Positions 15,811-27,000 of a stretch of 57,115 bases of DNA are shown here, in pieces. Source of the stretch: Candidatus Binatia bacterium (lineage in GTDB: Bacteria > Desulfobacterota > Binatia > UBA1149 > JAJCZL01); NCBI GenBank assembly GCA_028278325.1, contig JANQEO010000152.1:1-57115 (forward strand), read 5' to 3'. Each line of letters begins with the position of its first letter. Position 1 is the stretch's first letter. The translations under genes were made by a program, and so were the position numbers. The notes below the pieces were generated by a model. It saw only the letters and a list, made by a program, of their open reading frames with translations, did no database searches and had not been told where the DNA came from.

Positions 15811-16845
15811 GTGGCACTGACACCGTCACGCCGGCGCTACATCCACATAAGCGTCGGAGTCGCCGTCTCCTGCCTGTTTCTTTACCTGGCGTTCAAAGGC
15901 GAAGACTGGCCCAAGATCATCGGCGCCCTCAAGGCGGCGAACTACCTTTACATGCTGCCTATAGCGGCGGTGAGCTACTATACGCTGTTCGTTCGAGCTC
16001 AGCGCTGGCGCGTATTGCTGGTCGAGGCCACGGGTAACGGCTACCCCTTGCTGCCCATCGTATCGGCCACATCCATCGGCTTCATGGCCAATCTCCTGTT
16101 GCCGCTTCGTGCGGGCGAAGTGGTGCGGCCCTTGTTGCTCACACGCAGCACCGGGACGCCGGTGAGTACCGCGTTCGCCACAGCCGTTCTCGAGCGCTTG
16201 CTCGACATGATCGCGGTGCTGGTTTTGCTCGTCGTCGTGGTTCTCTTCTCCGGCGTGTCGCCCGCCATCAAGACCGTCGCGATATACGCGGGAGTCTTCG
16301 GGGCCGCCGGCCTGACCGTCGTGTTCCTGGTTCACCGCCATCGTGACCGCGTGTTACCGGTAATCGACGTGGTGTGGCACAAGCTGCCGGATCGGATCGC
16401 CTACAGCGTCATAAGGCTGGAGCACGAGTTCCTGGATGCGGTAGCGTCGATCGCCCCCCCGCGGGTGCTGATGCCGCTGGTCGGGTGGTCCGTCTACCTC
16501 TGGCTGATGATCGCGCTTACCTTTTACCTCGGCACCTTGGCCCTCGACATAGACGTCGGATTCGTCGGTGGAGGCATGGCGGTGGCCACCATCGTGGCCT
16601 TGGCGGTGGCGTTGCCGTCGGCGCCCGGTTTCGTCGGTGTCTGGCAGGTCGGATGCACGACGGCCCTGGCGATGTACGGCATCTCCGGAACGGAGGCCGC
16701 CGGTTACTCGCTTTTCTCGCATGCTGCGGCGTTCGTGAGCCAGCTGTCCCTCGGCCTTGTGTTTCTGCTCAGAGAGGGGCTAAGCTTTACCGAACTGGAC
16801 AAGATGCAGGAAAAGGCGCCCAGCAGCGCGCCTGAGAGCGTCTGA
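15811..16845 (+). CDS. Flippase-like integral membrane protein (UPF0104/AglD-type)
   Basis: 344 residues with about eight hydrophobic helices and the family signature near FMANLLLPLRAGEVVRPLLL, plus AVALPSAPGFVGVWQVG in the C-terminal half. This is the lysylphosphatidylglycerol synthase transmembrane/UPF0104 family, whose members flip or build lipids and often sit near glycosyl or isoprenoid genes. There is no soluble synthase domain, so a transport or flipping role is more likely than lipid aminoacylation. GTG start with no clear ribosome site. coaBC starts 4 bases after its stop. Confidence 0.78.
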   Translation: MALTPSRRRYIHISVGVAVSCLFLYLAFKGEDWPKIIGALKAANYLYMLPIAAVSYYTLFVRAQRWRVLLVEATGNGYPLLPIVSATSIGFMANLLLPLRAGEVVRPLLLTRSTGTPVSTAFATAVLERLLDMIAVLVLLVVVVLFSGVSPAIKTVAIYAGVFGAAGLTVVFLVHRHRDRVLPVIDVVWHKLPDRIAYSVIRLEHEFLDAVASIAPPRVLMPLVGWSVYLWLMIALTFYLGTLALDIDVGFVGGGMAVATIVALAVALPSAPGFVGVWQVGCTTALAMYGISGTEAAGYSLFSHAAAFVSQLSLGLVFLLREGLSFTELDKMQEKAPSSAPESV

Positions 16846-16849
16846 AGGC

Positions 16850-18073
16850 ATGTACCTCGTCGATAACAAGCAGGTCCTACTCTGTGTTGGTGGCGGCATT
16901 GCGGCATACAAGGCCGCAGAGTTGACGCGACGGTTCATGGACGCGGGAGCCTCGGTCAACGTGGCGATGACGCGGGCGTCTCAAGCTTTTATCCAGCCAC
17001 TTACCCTGCAGGCCCTGTCTCGCCGGCCCGTGGCCACCGAGTTGTTGAGTGTCACTCAAGAAGCGGAGATCGGCCACATCAAGCTTGCGGAAGATGCCGA
17101 CGTCGTGCTTGTGGCGCCGGCAACGGCCAACTTGATCGCTCGCATGGCAATGGGGATGGCTGACGATGTGGTCACGGCGACTCTGCTTGCCACCAAGGCG
17201 CCGGTGGTAGTGGCGCCGGCGATGAACGGTCGGATGCTCGAGCATCCCGCGGTTGTCGAGAATATCTCACGCTTGGAGGATTTCGGGTACCGCGTGGTCA
17301 GGCCCGACAGCGGCGAACTTGCCTGCGGTTATCACGGTCCCGGCAGATTGCCCGACCCGGAGGTGCTCATCGAAGAGGTCGGGGCGGCGCTCACCGACCA
17401 GGACATGCGCGGTCTACGCGTACTGGTTTCCGCCGGGCCGACGAGAGAGCCCTTCGACCCCGTGCGCTACATCAGCAACCGCTCCAGCGGACGTATGGGA
17501 TACGCAGTGGCCCGTGCTGCGAGGCGAAGAGGGGCCGACGTTACTCTGGTCTCGGGGCCGGTTACGCTGAGCGCACCCCACGGATGCAGCGTTGTCCAGG
17601 TCGAGACCGCCGCGCAGATGAAGGACGCTATGGTGGGCCGTGTCACCGACTCCGACGTTGTCGTGATGGTGGCGGCCGTCGCCGACTACAGACCGTCGGA
17701 GACCTCCGACACGAAACTGAAGAAGAGCGATTCGGGTATCTCGATCGAGCTGCAGCGCACCGAAGACATCCTCCAACGGCTTTCCGCTGCACGCGGAGAC
17801 CGGGTCGTCGTCGGCTTTGCCGCCGAGACCACAGACGTCAAAGGCTACGCTGCCAAGAAACTCGCCGACAAGAATCTCGACCTCATAGTGGCCAACGATG
17901 TGAGCGCCGAGGGGGCGGGGTTCGACACCGAGACGAACTCCGCGGTGTTGATTTCCAGAGACGGGCGTGAGGAATCCACGGGGGTCATCAGCAAGGACGA
18001 ACTTGCCGACCGGCTTCTCGACGGCGCCTTGGCACTGCGAAGCCCCGCTCAAGCGCTGAACCGGCGAGCTTGA
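16850..18073 (+). CDS. coaBC: Phosphopantothenoylcysteine synthetase/decarboxylase
   Basis: 407 residues. The N-terminal flavoprotein decarboxylase (CoaC) shows GGGIAAYKAAEL, the catalytic histidine in IGHIKLAEDAD, PAMNGRM and the active-site cysteine in LACGYHGPGRL. The C-terminal CTP-dependent synthetase (CoaB) has VSAGPTREPFDPVRYISN, NRSSGRMGYA and KLKKSDSGISIEL. Together they turn 4'-phosphopantothenate and cysteine into 4'-phosphopantetheine for coenzyme A. AAGG lies just before the ATG. The next gene converges after 8 bases. Confidence 0.94.
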   Translation: MYLVDNKQVLLCVGGGIAAYKAAELTRRFMDAGASVNVAMTRASQAFIQPLTLQALSRRPVATELLSVTQEAEIGHIKLAEDADVVLVAPATANLIARMAMGMADDVVTATLLATKAPVVVAPAMNGRMLEHPAVVENISRLEDFGYRVVRPDSGELACGYHGPGRLPDPEVLIEEVGAALTDQDMRGLRVLVSAGPTREPFDPVRYISNRSSGRMGYAVARAARRRGADVTLVSGPVTLSAPHGCSVVQVETAAQMKDAMVGRVTDSDVVVMVAAVADYRPSETSDTKLKKSDSGISIELQRTEDILQRLSAARGDRVVVGFAAETTDVKGYAAKKLADKNLDLIVANDVSAEGAGFDTETNSAVLISRDGREESTGVISKDELADRLLDGALALRSPAQALNRRA

Positions 18074-18081
18074 GTTGAGGT

Positions 18082-18987
18082 TCAGGCCGGGCTCGCCTGA
18101 GCTCCGGCGGTCACTCTCAATTCGGCTAACTCGGGAATTATCTCTTCCACCAGGGCTCGCTCGGTACCGGCGGGGAAGCGTCCTTGTCTCTTGAGTGTCC
18201 GCAGGCGGCGTCTCAGCTTGATGGCGCGCTCCAGGATCTCCTTGCCCGTAGCATCCTGAGACTGAGTGTAGGATTGGCGTCCCTGAGTGAGCAGGTCCAG
18301 GGCCGCGTGGCTGCAGGCGCCATTGTAGTGCTCGACGGTTGCGCGTGTCATCTCGAACGACGACCGGGTCGTGGCCCGCTCCATGAACCGCCGCCATTGC
18401 TCGAGCTTGGACAGGCCCATCAGTGAATCGAAGATGCGCTTGTTGGTTTTGAAGGAGAACAGCGTGTGCTCCACCACGTTCTCCACGAGCCTGTCGCAGT
18501 CTTCGTATGTTCTGGCGAGGACCGACCTTGCGCGTTCCCAGTAGCCGCGTCCCTGAAGTGAGTCGGCTCGTGCCTCCCAGTAGGCGTGCCCGAGGGTGCG
18601 CCGGTCGAAGCTGAGCAGGAGGTAGGTGGGAACGAAGTGATTGTGGGAGATGATGTCCGCCGCAAGGTGGGTCATGTAGCCCCAGGCGAAGGCTCGTTGG
18701 GCATCAGTGTCGGCTTCTTCCTGAAGCTTCCATGCGACCGGCCAGCTATGGCAGTGTGTCGCCACGCTGCGCGTATAGGCTTTGGCTTGGATGATATCGG
18801 CGCCGATGCAGCCGTACAGATAGCAGTAGGGGTGAGCACCGAGGATTGCTTGAAGGCCCGCAGGCAGGCTGGTAATGTTCGCCAGCACGGTGGATCCGTG
18901 GACGATGTGCGTGATGGGTCCCCAAGCGAAAGCGTTGCCCGGTATCAGGATGACGGCCACACCCAAGAGGATCGAAAGTGCTAGCAC
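18082..18987 (-). CDS. Exported zinc-dependent phospholipase C family protein
   Basis: 301 residues from a GTG with AGGGAG six bases upstream. A much longer frame exists upstream, but it runs backwards through the uracil-DNA glycosylase gene and lacks sense. The N-terminus is a signal peptide ending GNAFA, so the mature protein would begin WGPITH; in known zinc phospholipases C the new N-terminal Trp and the nearby His bind zinc. Further ligand-like motifs are GYMTHLAADIISHNHF and DADR-type acidic/His pairs. It probably cleaves phospholipid head groups in the periplasm or outside. It is divergent from the glycosylase, with a shared control region. Confidence 0.78.
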   Translation of the reverse strand: MLALSILLGVAVILIPGNAFAWGPITHIVHGSTVLANITSLPAGLQAILGAHPYCYLYGCIGADIIQAKAYTRSVATHCHSWPVAWKLQEEADTDAQRAFAWGYMTHLAADIISHNHFVPTYLLLSFDRRTLGHAYWEARADSLQGRGYWERARSVLARTYEDCDRLVENVVEHTLFSFKTNKRIFDSLMGLSKLEQWRRFMERATTRSSFEMTRATVEHYNGACSHAALDLLTQGRQSYTQSQDATGKEILERAIKLRRRLRTLKRQGRFPAGTERALVEEIIPELAELRVTAGAQASPA

Positions 18988-19040
18988 TCGTTTCTCCCTG
19001 GACGTAGGCGCCGGAACGGCAGCGGGCCCTGCGTACTCAC

Positions 19041-19069
19041 TGTCACCGAGTCTATAGTGGCAGGTGACA
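19041..19069. promoter_or_regulatory. Inverted repeat TGTCACC-15-GGTGACA at a divergent start
   Basis: Two perfect 7-base half sites (19041-19047 and 19063-19069) flank the GTG of the glycosylase and lie 54 bases before the phospholipase start. On the minus strand TTGAGA (19072-19077) and TATAGA (19051-19056), 15 bases apart, form a weak promoter for the phospholipase that overlaps this repeat. It may be an operator; chance is possible. Confidence 0.4.
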
Positions 19070-19809
19070 ACTCTCAATTCAGCAAAGGCGTATCGGCGGC
19101 GCGCGAATATCTCTTGCGCGAGTTCGATATGGGGGCCGAGTTCTTGCCCCAGTCGCCGCCTCGCCAAGCCGAGGCTGCCTCGGACGTGATGGCCCGGCCT
19201 GTCGTCGCAGAGTTCCCCGACCTGCTGGTCGAACCCGATCTCAAAGCCGCAGATACGCTGGACGCGGTTCGAGACGTGCTCGGCGACTGCGACCGCTGCA
19301 AGCTGTGTAAGGGGCGGATCAACATCGTTTTCGGGGTCGGTAACCCCGAGGCCGAGGTCATGTTCGTAGGCGAAGGGCCGGGAGCCGACGAGGATGCGCA
19401 GGGGATTCCGTTCGTGGGCCGGGCCGGCAAGCTCCTGACCGACATCATCGAGAAGGGCATGCGGCTGCGGCGCGACGATGTCTACATAGCCAACATCGTG
19501 AAATGCCGTCCCCCCGACAACCGCAACCCAGAGCCCGACGAGATCGTGGCCTGCGAGCCTTTCCTGGCCAAGCAGATCGCGGTGATCAGGCCGCGAGTCA
19601 TCGTAGCCCTCGGCAAGGTGCCAACCCAAAGCCTCCTGCAGAATCGCACGCCGATATCCAAACAGCGGGGGCAGTGGCACGATTACCGGGGCGTACCCGT
19701 CATGCCGACCTTCCATCCCGCCTACCTACTTCGCAGCCCCGGCGAGAAACGGGTAGTGTGGGACGATATCAAGCAGGTCATGAAGAAGGTCGGCCTGCCC
19801 ATCGAATGA
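19057..19809 (+). CDS. Family 4 uracil-DNA glycosylase (4Fe-4S)
   Basis: 250 residues. Motif [18 protein letters not shown] (105-121) and motif B HPAYLLR (220-226) place it in the family 4/5 iron-sulphur glycosylases. Cluster ligands are a CxxC in CDRCKLC (78-84) and C150/C166, spaced by 15 as in the family. It removes uracil from DNA after cytosine deamination. The first 70 residues are an extension rich in Ala and acidic residues, common in the proteobacterial form. GTG start; the stop overlaps the nfeD start as ATGA. Confidence 0.88.
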   Translation: MAGDNSQFSKGVSAAREYLLREFDMGAEFLPQSPPRQAEAASDVMARPVVAEFPDLLVEPDLKAADTLDAVRDVLGDCDRCKLCKGRINIVFGVGNPEAEVMFVGEGPGADEDAQGIPFVGRAGKLLTDIIEKGMRLRRDDVYIANIVKCRPPDNRNPEPDEIVACEPFLAKQIAVIRPRVIVALGKVPTQSLLQNRTPISKQRGQWHDYRGVPVMPTFHPAYLLRSPGEKRVVWDDIKQVMKKVGLPIE

Positions 19810-21146
19810 AGATCGACCCGAGTTACAGGCGAGCCGCACTGGCGATCATGCTGGTGACGGGCCTATCCGGTTTGTTGGCGCCGGGGCGGCCGGATGCGAC
19901 GTCGGCGGAGTACAAGCCCGCTCATCGCATCGTTATCGACGGACCGATAAGCCCTGCGGTCACGGATTTCATCGAGACATCCATCGAGCATGCCTCCGAC
20001 GCCGGGGCCTCGGCGCTGATAGTGCAGCTCGACACGCCGGGCGGGCTGCTCGACTCGACCAAGGACATCGTCAAGAACATCCTGGCCGCGCCACTACCGG
20101 TGATCATCTATGTCGCGCCGGGCGGGGCCAGCGCCACTTCGGCGGGGGTCTTCATCACGTTGGCGGGCCACGTTGCAGCGATGGCGCCCGGGACGACGAT
20201 CGGTGCCGCGCACCCGGTCGGAGGTCAGGGGCAGGACATCGAGGGCGACATGAGGGAGAAGGTGGAGAACTTCGCCGTCTCCTTCGTTGAATCGATTGCC
20301 GAGCGGAGAGGCCGCAACGTCGAATGGGCCGAGAAGGCGGTGCGTGAGAGCGTGTCGATCACGGAGACCGAGGCCGTGGACCTCGACGTCGTCGATTTCG
20401 TAGCCGCCGATCTCGATGAGCTTCTGAACAAGGCCAACGGTCTGGAGGCCGAGGTGGCCGGCGTGAAGGCCAAGCTCGACCTCAGCGCAGCGATCACCTC
20501 CTCGGGCCAGGCTCTGGTCACCGACGTCGAGATGACGTTTCGCCAGCGTGTGCTCAACGTAATAACCGATCCGAACATCGCCTACCTGTTGATGATGGCG
20601 GGAATGCTCGGGCTCTACATGGAGTTTTCCAACCCGGGCGCGATCTTCCCCGGTGTTGCCGGCGCGATATGCTTGCTGCTGGCGCTGTTGGCGTCTCAGG
20701 TGTTGCCCATCAGTTCGACCGGCGTGTTGCTGATCATGGTGGGGATGGCGTTCCTGATCGGAGAGCTTTTGATGCCGAGCTTCGGAGTGCTGGGCATCGG
20801 CGGTATCGTTGCGTTAACGCTGGGATCACTTTTCCTCTATACTCCCGAGTCGCAGCTGGAGGTCGATCGTTCGATTATCTCGGCAACGATCATATTCTTC
20901 TCGTCGGCGATAGTCATCGTTCTCGGCTTCCTGGTTCGAGATCGCAGACGCAGGGCCGTGACCGGCGCAGACGGCTTGATCGACGAGATCGGGGTTACGG
21001 TCACGCCGGTGCACGGAAGCGGTAAGGTCAAGGTTCACGGAGAGTTCTGGAACGCATCCAGTGACGAGGCTTTGGAGTCTGATGTCCGGGTGCGAGTAGT
21101 CGGAGTACAAGGCTTGCGAATCAAGGTGTCGCGAGAGCAGGAGTAG
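19806..21146 (+). CDS. nfeD: Long-form NfeD: membrane ClpP-class serine protease plus OB domain
   Basis: 446 residues. Start set at the ATG overlapping the glycosylase stop (ATGA); it gives a signal-anchor near residues 8-26. The protease domain has DTPGG (76-80), the nucleophile region GGASATSAG (S112) and a lysine at 152, a 40-residue spacing like the Ser/Lys dyad of archaeal 1510-N. Four or five membrane helices follow (about 260-385), then an OB-fold NfeD domain at the C-terminus ([10 protein letters not shown]). Known homologues cut stomatin, and here the slipin gene follows at once. Confidence 0.88.
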   Translation: MKIDPSYRRAALAIMLVTGLSGLLAPGRPDATSAEYKPAHRIVIDGPISPAVTDFIETSIEHASDAGASALIVQLDTPGGLLDSTKDIVKNILAAPLPVIIYVAPGGASATSAGVFITLAGHVAAMAPGTTIGAAHPVGGQGQDIEGDMREKVENFAVSFVESIAERRGRNVEWAEKAVRESVSITETEAVDLDVVDFVAADLDELLNKANGLEAEVAGVKAKLDLSAAITSSGQALVTDVEMTFRQRVLNVITDPNIAYLLMMAGMLGLYMEFSNPGAIFPGVAGAICLLLALLASQVLPISSTGVLLIMVGMAFLIGELLMPSFGVLGIGGIVALTLGSLFLYTPESQLEVDRSIISATIIFFSSAIVIVLGFLVRDRRRRAVTGADGLIDEIGVTVTPVHGSGKVKVHGEFWNASSDEALESDVRVRVVGVQGLRIKVSREQE

Positions 21147-21151
21147 GCGAA

Positions 21152-21913
21152 ATGCTACTAATTTACGTCGTTGCGGGCGTCATCGCGCTCGCCATCAGTG
21201 GCCTCAAGATCATGCGTGAGTACGAGCGCGCGGTAGTGCTCAGGCTGGGTCGTTTGGTGGCTTTCCGCGGACCGGGAATCATTTACGTCATCCCCGGCAT
21301 CGAGCGCATGGTCAGGGTCGACATGAGGACCATCACCATGGACGTCCCGACCCAGGACGTGATCACCAGGGACAATGTCTCGGTCAAGGTCAACGCCGTG
21401 CTCTATTTCCGCGTGCTGGACCCCAGCAAGGCGGTCGTAGAGGTCGAGAACTACCTCTATGCGACATCGCAGCTGGCTCAGACGACGCTCAGAAGCGTCT
21501 GCGGACAGGCCGAGCTCGACGAGTTGCTGGCCGAACGCGAGAGAATCAATCAGCAGATCCAGGAAATTCTCGACGTGCAGACCGATCCCTGGGGCATCAA
21601 AGTCGTCTCCGTCGAGGTCAAACACATCGACCTGCCGCAGGAGATGCAGCGTGCCATGGCCAAGCAAGCCGAGGCCGAGCGCGAGAGGCGGGCGAAGGTA
21701 ATCAACGCGGAGGGCGAGTACCAGGCTTCTACGCGACTGGCGGAAGCGGCCCAGGTCATGCAGGCTCACCCGATCGCGGTACAGTTGCGGTTCCTGCAGA
21801 GCATGGGAGAGATTGCCGCCGAGAACGCTTCGACGGTGGTGCTTCCGGTTCCCATCGACCTGCTCGCGCCGATCATGAAACAACTCAAGCAGGCTGACGA
21901 GTCCGGGTCGTGA
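21152..21913 (+). CDS. Slipin (SPFH/stomatin-like) membrane protein
   Basis: 253 residues: an N-terminal membrane helix, LMIYVVAG-type, then an SPFH domain with [41 protein letters not shown] and a C-terminal coiled coil rich in Glu/Ala/Arg ([20 protein letters not shown]). AGGAG lies 8 bases before the ATG. Slipins form oligomeric membrane microdomains and pair with NfeD proteases, a gene pair conserved from archaea to bacteria. The last residues, hydrophobic [11 protein letters not shown], resemble the site cut by NfeD in archaeal stomatin; that is inference. Confidence 0.88.
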   Translation: MLLIYVVAGVIALAISGLKIMREYERAVVLRLGRLVAFRGPGIIYVIPGIERMVRVDMRTITMDVPTQDVITRDNVSVKVNAVLYFRVLDPSKAVVEVENYLYATSQLAQTTLRSVCGQAELDELLAERERINQQIQEILDVQTDPWGIKVVSVEVKHIDLPQEMQRAMAKQAEAERERRAKVINAEGEYQASTRLAEAAQVMQAHPIAVQLRFLQSMGEIAAENASTVVLPVPIDLLAPIMKQLKQADESGS

Positions 21914-21917
21914 CACC

Positions 21918-22982
21918 GTGGAGGCCCCCGAGCCGATAGCCAAGGCCCGTGCCTCGTTATGGACGGGCCTTCTCGAGTATGAGCTTCCTCCGCATCTGAT
22001 CGCTCAAGAGCCGGCCGCGCGGCGCGGTGAGTCGCGCTTGATGATCGTGGACCGTGCCGCCGCCTCGGTTCACCACTCCACCTTCCAGTTCATCGGGCAA
22101 TGCCTTCGCCCGGGTGATCTCCTCGTCGCCAACGACACGCGCGTCGAGTCAGCTCGCTTGCACGCGCGGCGGTCGACGGGCGGGCGCGTCGAGCTGTTAC
22201 TCCTGTCCTTCGAGGACCACGGGCCGGCCAGGGCCATGCTCAAGTCCAGCAAGACGGTAGCGGTCGGCGAGATTCTGGAACTGGACGAGGGAATTCGGGC
22301 CCGCGTAGTAGCGCCGGTACGCAAGGGACGCACGGAGCTGCTGTTCGAGGGCCGTACCCCGGCGCAAGTGATGCAGACGGTCGGGGCCGTCCCGCTGCCC
22401 CCCTACATACAGCGCGGGCAGGGCCCGACCGACGTGGACAGCGACCGCTACCAGACCGTGTACGCGAGAACAGGCGGGTCCGTTGCAGCGCCGACGGCCG
22501 GTTTGCACTTCACTCCCGATCTCATCGCGCAGCTCGAGTCGGCGGGCGTGGGATTCGCTACCTTGACGCTCGACGTGGGTCCGGGGACCTTTCAGCCGGT
22601 GCGCGGTGAACTCGACGAGCACCGCATGGAGGCCGAGCGTTGCAGTGTCGACGCAGGCCTGGTCGAGCGATGCGACGGAGTTCGCGAGCAAGGGGGAAGG
22701 GTCGTAGCGGTCGGTACAACTTCGGTCAGGGCTCTGGAGACGGCCGGCAGGGGCGCCGAAGGGTTGAGCCCCTATGACGGGGCTACGGATCTCTTCATCA
22801 AGCCCGGACATGAGTTCCGGGCCATCGACGCTCTCATTACCAACTTCCACCTGCCGTCGAGCACGTTGCTGTCGCTCGTCATGGCTTTCGCCGGCGAGGA
22901 TTTGACGAGGGCGGCATACACCGAGGCCGTAGAGTCGTGTTACCGGTTCTACAGCTACGGCGACGCCATGCTCGTCGTCTGA
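21918..22982 (+). CDS. queA: S-adenosylmethionine:tRNA ribosyltransferase-isomerase
   Basis: 354 residues, GTG start 4 bases after the slipin stop. Signatures are YELPPHLIAQEP near the N-terminus, DLLVANDTRV, GSVAAPTAGLHFT and DLFIKPGHEF, with LITNFHLPSSTLL near the end. It adds the ribosyl part of SAM to preQ1 at the wobble base of tRNAs with GUN anticodons, giving epoxyqueuosine. The next gene is tgt, the enzyme before it in the pathway. Confidence 0.95.
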   Translation: MEAPEPIAKARASLWTGLLEYELPPHLIAQEPAARRGESRLMIVDRAAASVHHSTFQFIGQCLRPGDLLVANDTRVESARLHARRSTGGRVELLLLSFEDHGPARAMLKSSKTVAVGEILELDEGIRARVVAPVRKGRTELLFEGRTPAQVMQTVGAVPLPPYIQRGQGPTDVDSDRYQTVYARTGGSVAAPTAGLHFTPDLIAQLESAGVGFATLTLDVGPGTFQPVRGELDEHRMEAERCSVDAGLVERCDGVREQGGRVVAVGTTSVRALETAGRGAEGLSPYDGATDLFIKPGHEFRAIDALITNFHLPSSTLLSLVMAFAGEDLTRAAYTEAVESCYRFYSYGDAMLVV

Positions 22983-24427
<1,445 letters not shown>

Positions 24428-24430
24428 CCG

Positions 24431-25996
24431 TTGAACCGTAGCATTGCATGGAGGGGGGCTGTCGTTGTCGGAGCGCTCGGGCTCTCCGCTCTTTTCCTGA
24501 TGCCGAACCTCGTGAACAGGCTGCCGGCGTGGTGGGGCTCCATATTCGCGACCGAAGCCATCAACCTGGGGCTCGATCTCCAGGGCGGCATACACATGGT
24601 CCTGGAGGTGGAGGTCGACAAGGCGGTCGAGAACCGTGTCGATCTCCTCATGGAACAGCTCAGATCCGATGCGCGCGACCAGGAAATAGCCACGCGCAAC
24701 TGGCGGCGGACGGCGACGGATTCCCTGCAGTTCGAGCTCATAAGCCGATCCAAGCGCGAACAGCTCGACTCCTTGGTGGCCGACGACTATCCGGTTCTGC
24801 AGACTGCCGCCGCTAATGAGGGCAAGATCTTGTCCTTCCGCCTCATCGAGCCCGAGATCGAAGGCATCCGACAGTTCGCTGTCGACCAGGCCCTCGAGAC
24901 CATACGCAATCGCGTCGACGAGTTCGGTGTCGCCGAGCCGACCATCCAGCGCACGGGGGCGCACGGCATTTTGATACAGCTGCCGGGCGTGCAGGATCCG
25001 GAACGGGCGAAGTCTCTCATCGGCCGCACAGCTCAGCTGCAGTTCCAGCTGGTCGAGGACGACCCGGCGGTTACCGATGTAGTGGTGCTGGACGGGGTAT
25101 CCGCCGACGCGGCCACGGGGCTAGAGAGCGAGATTACCTACCGGCTTCAGCGCACCGTGCTGATGAGCGGGGAGGTCATTGCCGATGCCCGCCATCGTCC
25201 CGGTCAGCTGGGCGATCCTCCTTACGTGTCGCTGACCTTGAACTCCAACGGTGCGCGAAGATTCGATCAGATCACGCGTGACAACGTCGGCCGTAACCTC
25301 GCCATCGTCCTGGACGGAAAGGTGCAGAGCGCGCCGGTAATCCGTGAGCGAATCGGAGGCGGCAGAGCCGTGATCACCGGCAACTTTACGCTCGACGAGG
25401 CACGCGACCTTGCGATCGTGCTACGGGCAGGCGCATTGCCGGCACCGGTGACGATCGCAGAGGAACGCACAGTCGGCCCGTCCTTGGGTCGCGATTCGAT
25501 CATCAGCGGGACACGGTCCTTCATGATCGGGGGATCCTTGGTGCTGGTGTTCATGTTGATCTACTACCGAGTGGCCGGGGTGATCGCGAACCTTGCGTTG
25601 GTGATAAACATCTTCCTTCTCCTAGGCGTGCTGGCCGGCTTCCAGGCCACTCTGACTTTGCCCGGCATAGCCGGAATGGTTCTGACACTGGGCATGGCTG
25701 TAGACGCCAACGTTCTCGTGAATGAGCGTATCCGCGAAGAGCTCAGGCGCGGCGAAGCACCGCGGGCGGCAGTGGATTCCGGTTACAGCCGCGCGCTACC
25801 GGCGATCCTGGACTCCAACGCGACCACCTTTCTTGCCGGCTTGATCCTGTTCCAGTTCGGGTCGGGGCCGATCAAGGGATTCGCGCTCACACTCTGCGTA
25901 GGCATAGCCAGCACGATCTTCAGCGCGGTGTTCGCCTCGCGGGTCATGTACGATTTCACTCTCAGCGGCACCGGTCGGCGGTCGCTGAGCATCTGA
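24431..25996 (+). CDS. secD: Protein translocase subunit SecD
   Basis: 521 residues. TTG start 4 bases after yajC with an AAGGAGAG site. First membrane helix near 7-27, LGLDLQGGIHMVLEV, a periplasmic P1 head (about 40-340) with RNRVDEFGVAEPTIQ, then five helices with GMAVDANVLVNERIREEL. SecDF uses the proton gradient to pull preproteins out on the periplasmic side. It starts 2-3 codons from yajC and ends 9 bases before secF. Confidence 0.95.
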   Translation: MNRSIAWRGAVVVGALGLSALFLMPNLVNRLPAWWGSIFATEAINLGLDLQGGIHMVLEVEVDKAVENRVDLLMEQLRSDARDQEIATRNWRRTATDSLQFELISRSKREQLDSLVADDYPVLQTAAANEGKILSFRLIEPEIEGIRQFAVDQALETIRNRVDEFGVAEPTIQRTGAHGILIQLPGVQDPERAKSLIGRTAQLQFQLVEDDPAVTDVVVLDGVSADAATGLESEITYRLQRTVLMSGEVIADARHRPGQLGDPPYVSLTLNSNGARRFDQITRDNVGRNLAIVLDGKVQSAPVIRERIGGGRAVITGNFTLDEARDLAIVLRAGALPAPVTIAEERTVGPSLGRDSIISGTRSFMIGGSLVLVFMLIYYRVAGVIANLALVINIFLLLGVLAGFQATLTLPGIAGMVLTLGMAVDANVLVNERIREELRRGEAPRAAVDSGYSRALPAILDSNATTFLAGLILFQFGSGPIKGFALTLCVGIASTIFSAVFASRVMYDFTLSGTGRRSLSI

Positions 25997-26005
25997 GGTG
26001 CCGAG

Positions 26006-26914
26006 ATGTTCCAGATCATAAAGCCCGGAACGAGCATCGATTTCATCAAGGCGCGCAAGGCGGCTCTGGTCTTCTCGGCGGTCGTCATTCTGACTGGAAT
26101 CGGCTCTTTGGTCGCCAAAGGCGGGCCGGACTACGGTATCGATTTCACCGGCGGCTTGATGGTGCACGTGGGCTTCTCCGAGCCCGTTTCCACCGCCGAG
26201 GTCAGGGATGCTATCAGCGGTGTCGAGTTCGGGGACGTCTCCGTTCAGGAGTTCGGCAGCCGGGATAATGAATTCCTGCTGCGTGTGCCCTCCGGTGACA
26301 ATCAGGTAGGAGGCGGCAGGGCCGCCCAGCTGAAGGAATCTCTCAAACAGGCCTTCCCCGAACATGGCCTGGAGGAAAGGCGGACGGAGATAGTGGGTCC
26401 CAAGGTGGGCGGTGAACTTCGCAGAAGGGGAATCCTGTCGGTCCTGTTCGCGACGTTGATGATGGGCGCCTACATCGCGATCCGCTTCGATCTTCGCTTC
26501 GGTATAGGTGCTGCGGCGGCCTTGGCTCACGACGTCCTCGTCACGGTCGGCGCGTTGTCGCTGTCGGGTACGGAAGTGGACCTGAGTGTGGTTGCCGCCC
26601 TGTTGACGGTCATCGGTTACTCGGTAAACGACACCGTCGTGGTGTCGGATCGCATCCGGGAGAACCTGAAGAGGGAACGGAAGCGGCCGCTGGCCGAGCT
26701 GATCAACGCCAGCATAAACGAGACCCTGTCGCGTACGGTGCTGACGACGGGCACTTCATTGATGGTGTTGGCGGCGCTGTTCTTCCTCGGCGGGGGCGTG
26801 ATACACGGCTTTGCGTTCACCCTCATCGTCGGCCTGACCGTCGGAACCTATTCGTCGATATTCATCGCCAGCCCGATCGTGGAGACGTGGGGGCAGACCA
26901 AGCAGAGCGCCTGA
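26006..26914 (+). CDS. secF: Protein translocase subunit SecF
   Basis: 302 residues, ATG behind GAGGTG. Membrane helix near 17-33, then GIDFTGGLMVHVGF, a short periplasmic domain, and VIGYSVNDTVVVSDRIRENL in the RND-like membrane core, whose Asp takes part in proton movement. Partner of SecD in export. It is the last translocase gene; a small hairpin overlaps its stop. Confidence 0.95.
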   Translation: MFQIIKPGTSIDFIKARKAALVFSAVVILTGIGSLVAKGGPDYGIDFTGGLMVHVGFSEPVSTAEVRDAISGVEFGDVSVQEFGSRDNEFLLRVPSGDNQVGGGRAAQLKESLKQAFPEHGLEERRTEIVGPKVGGELRRRGILSVLFATLMMGAYIAIRFDLRFGIGAAAALAHDVLVTVGALSLSGTEVDLSVVAALLTVIGYSVNDTVVVSDRIRENLKRERKRPLAELINASINETLSRTVLTTGTSLMVLAALFFLGGGVIHGFAFTLIVGLTVGTYSSIFIASPIVETWGQTKQSA

Positions 26915-26922
26915 GCGCTTTT
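26906..26922 (+). terminator. Short hairpin with T-tract after secF
   Basis: AGCGC, loop CTGA (containing the secF stop), GCGCT, then TTTCTT. The stem is only 5 bp, so termination would be weak. It sits directly before a new promoter. Confidence 0.35.
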
Positions 26923-26923
26923 C

Positions 26924-26953
26924 TTGACCTTCGTGATTGCCCTGTGCTAATAC
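26924..26953 (+). promoter_or_regulatory. Probable promoter of the methyltransferase gene
   Basis: TTGACC (26924-26929), 18-base spacer, TAATAC (26948-26953) with TGC just before it (extended -10). The GTG start lies 47 bases downstream. Confidence 0.45.
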
Positions 26954-27000
26954 CCTGCATTCCCGACGCTTGTGCCGCCGCTTGCGAGGAAGTGTTGTAG

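Noticed and set aside
18063..18097. GGCGAGC/GCTCGCC repeat between coaBC and phospholipase C
   Set aside because: The 21-base loop and missing T-run make a terminator unlikely; probably chance in GC-rich coding ends.
18988..19716. N-terminal extension of the phospholipase C frame
   Set aside because: It is antisense to the uracil-DNA glycosylase; a GTG with AGGGAG and a clean signal peptide sits at 18987.
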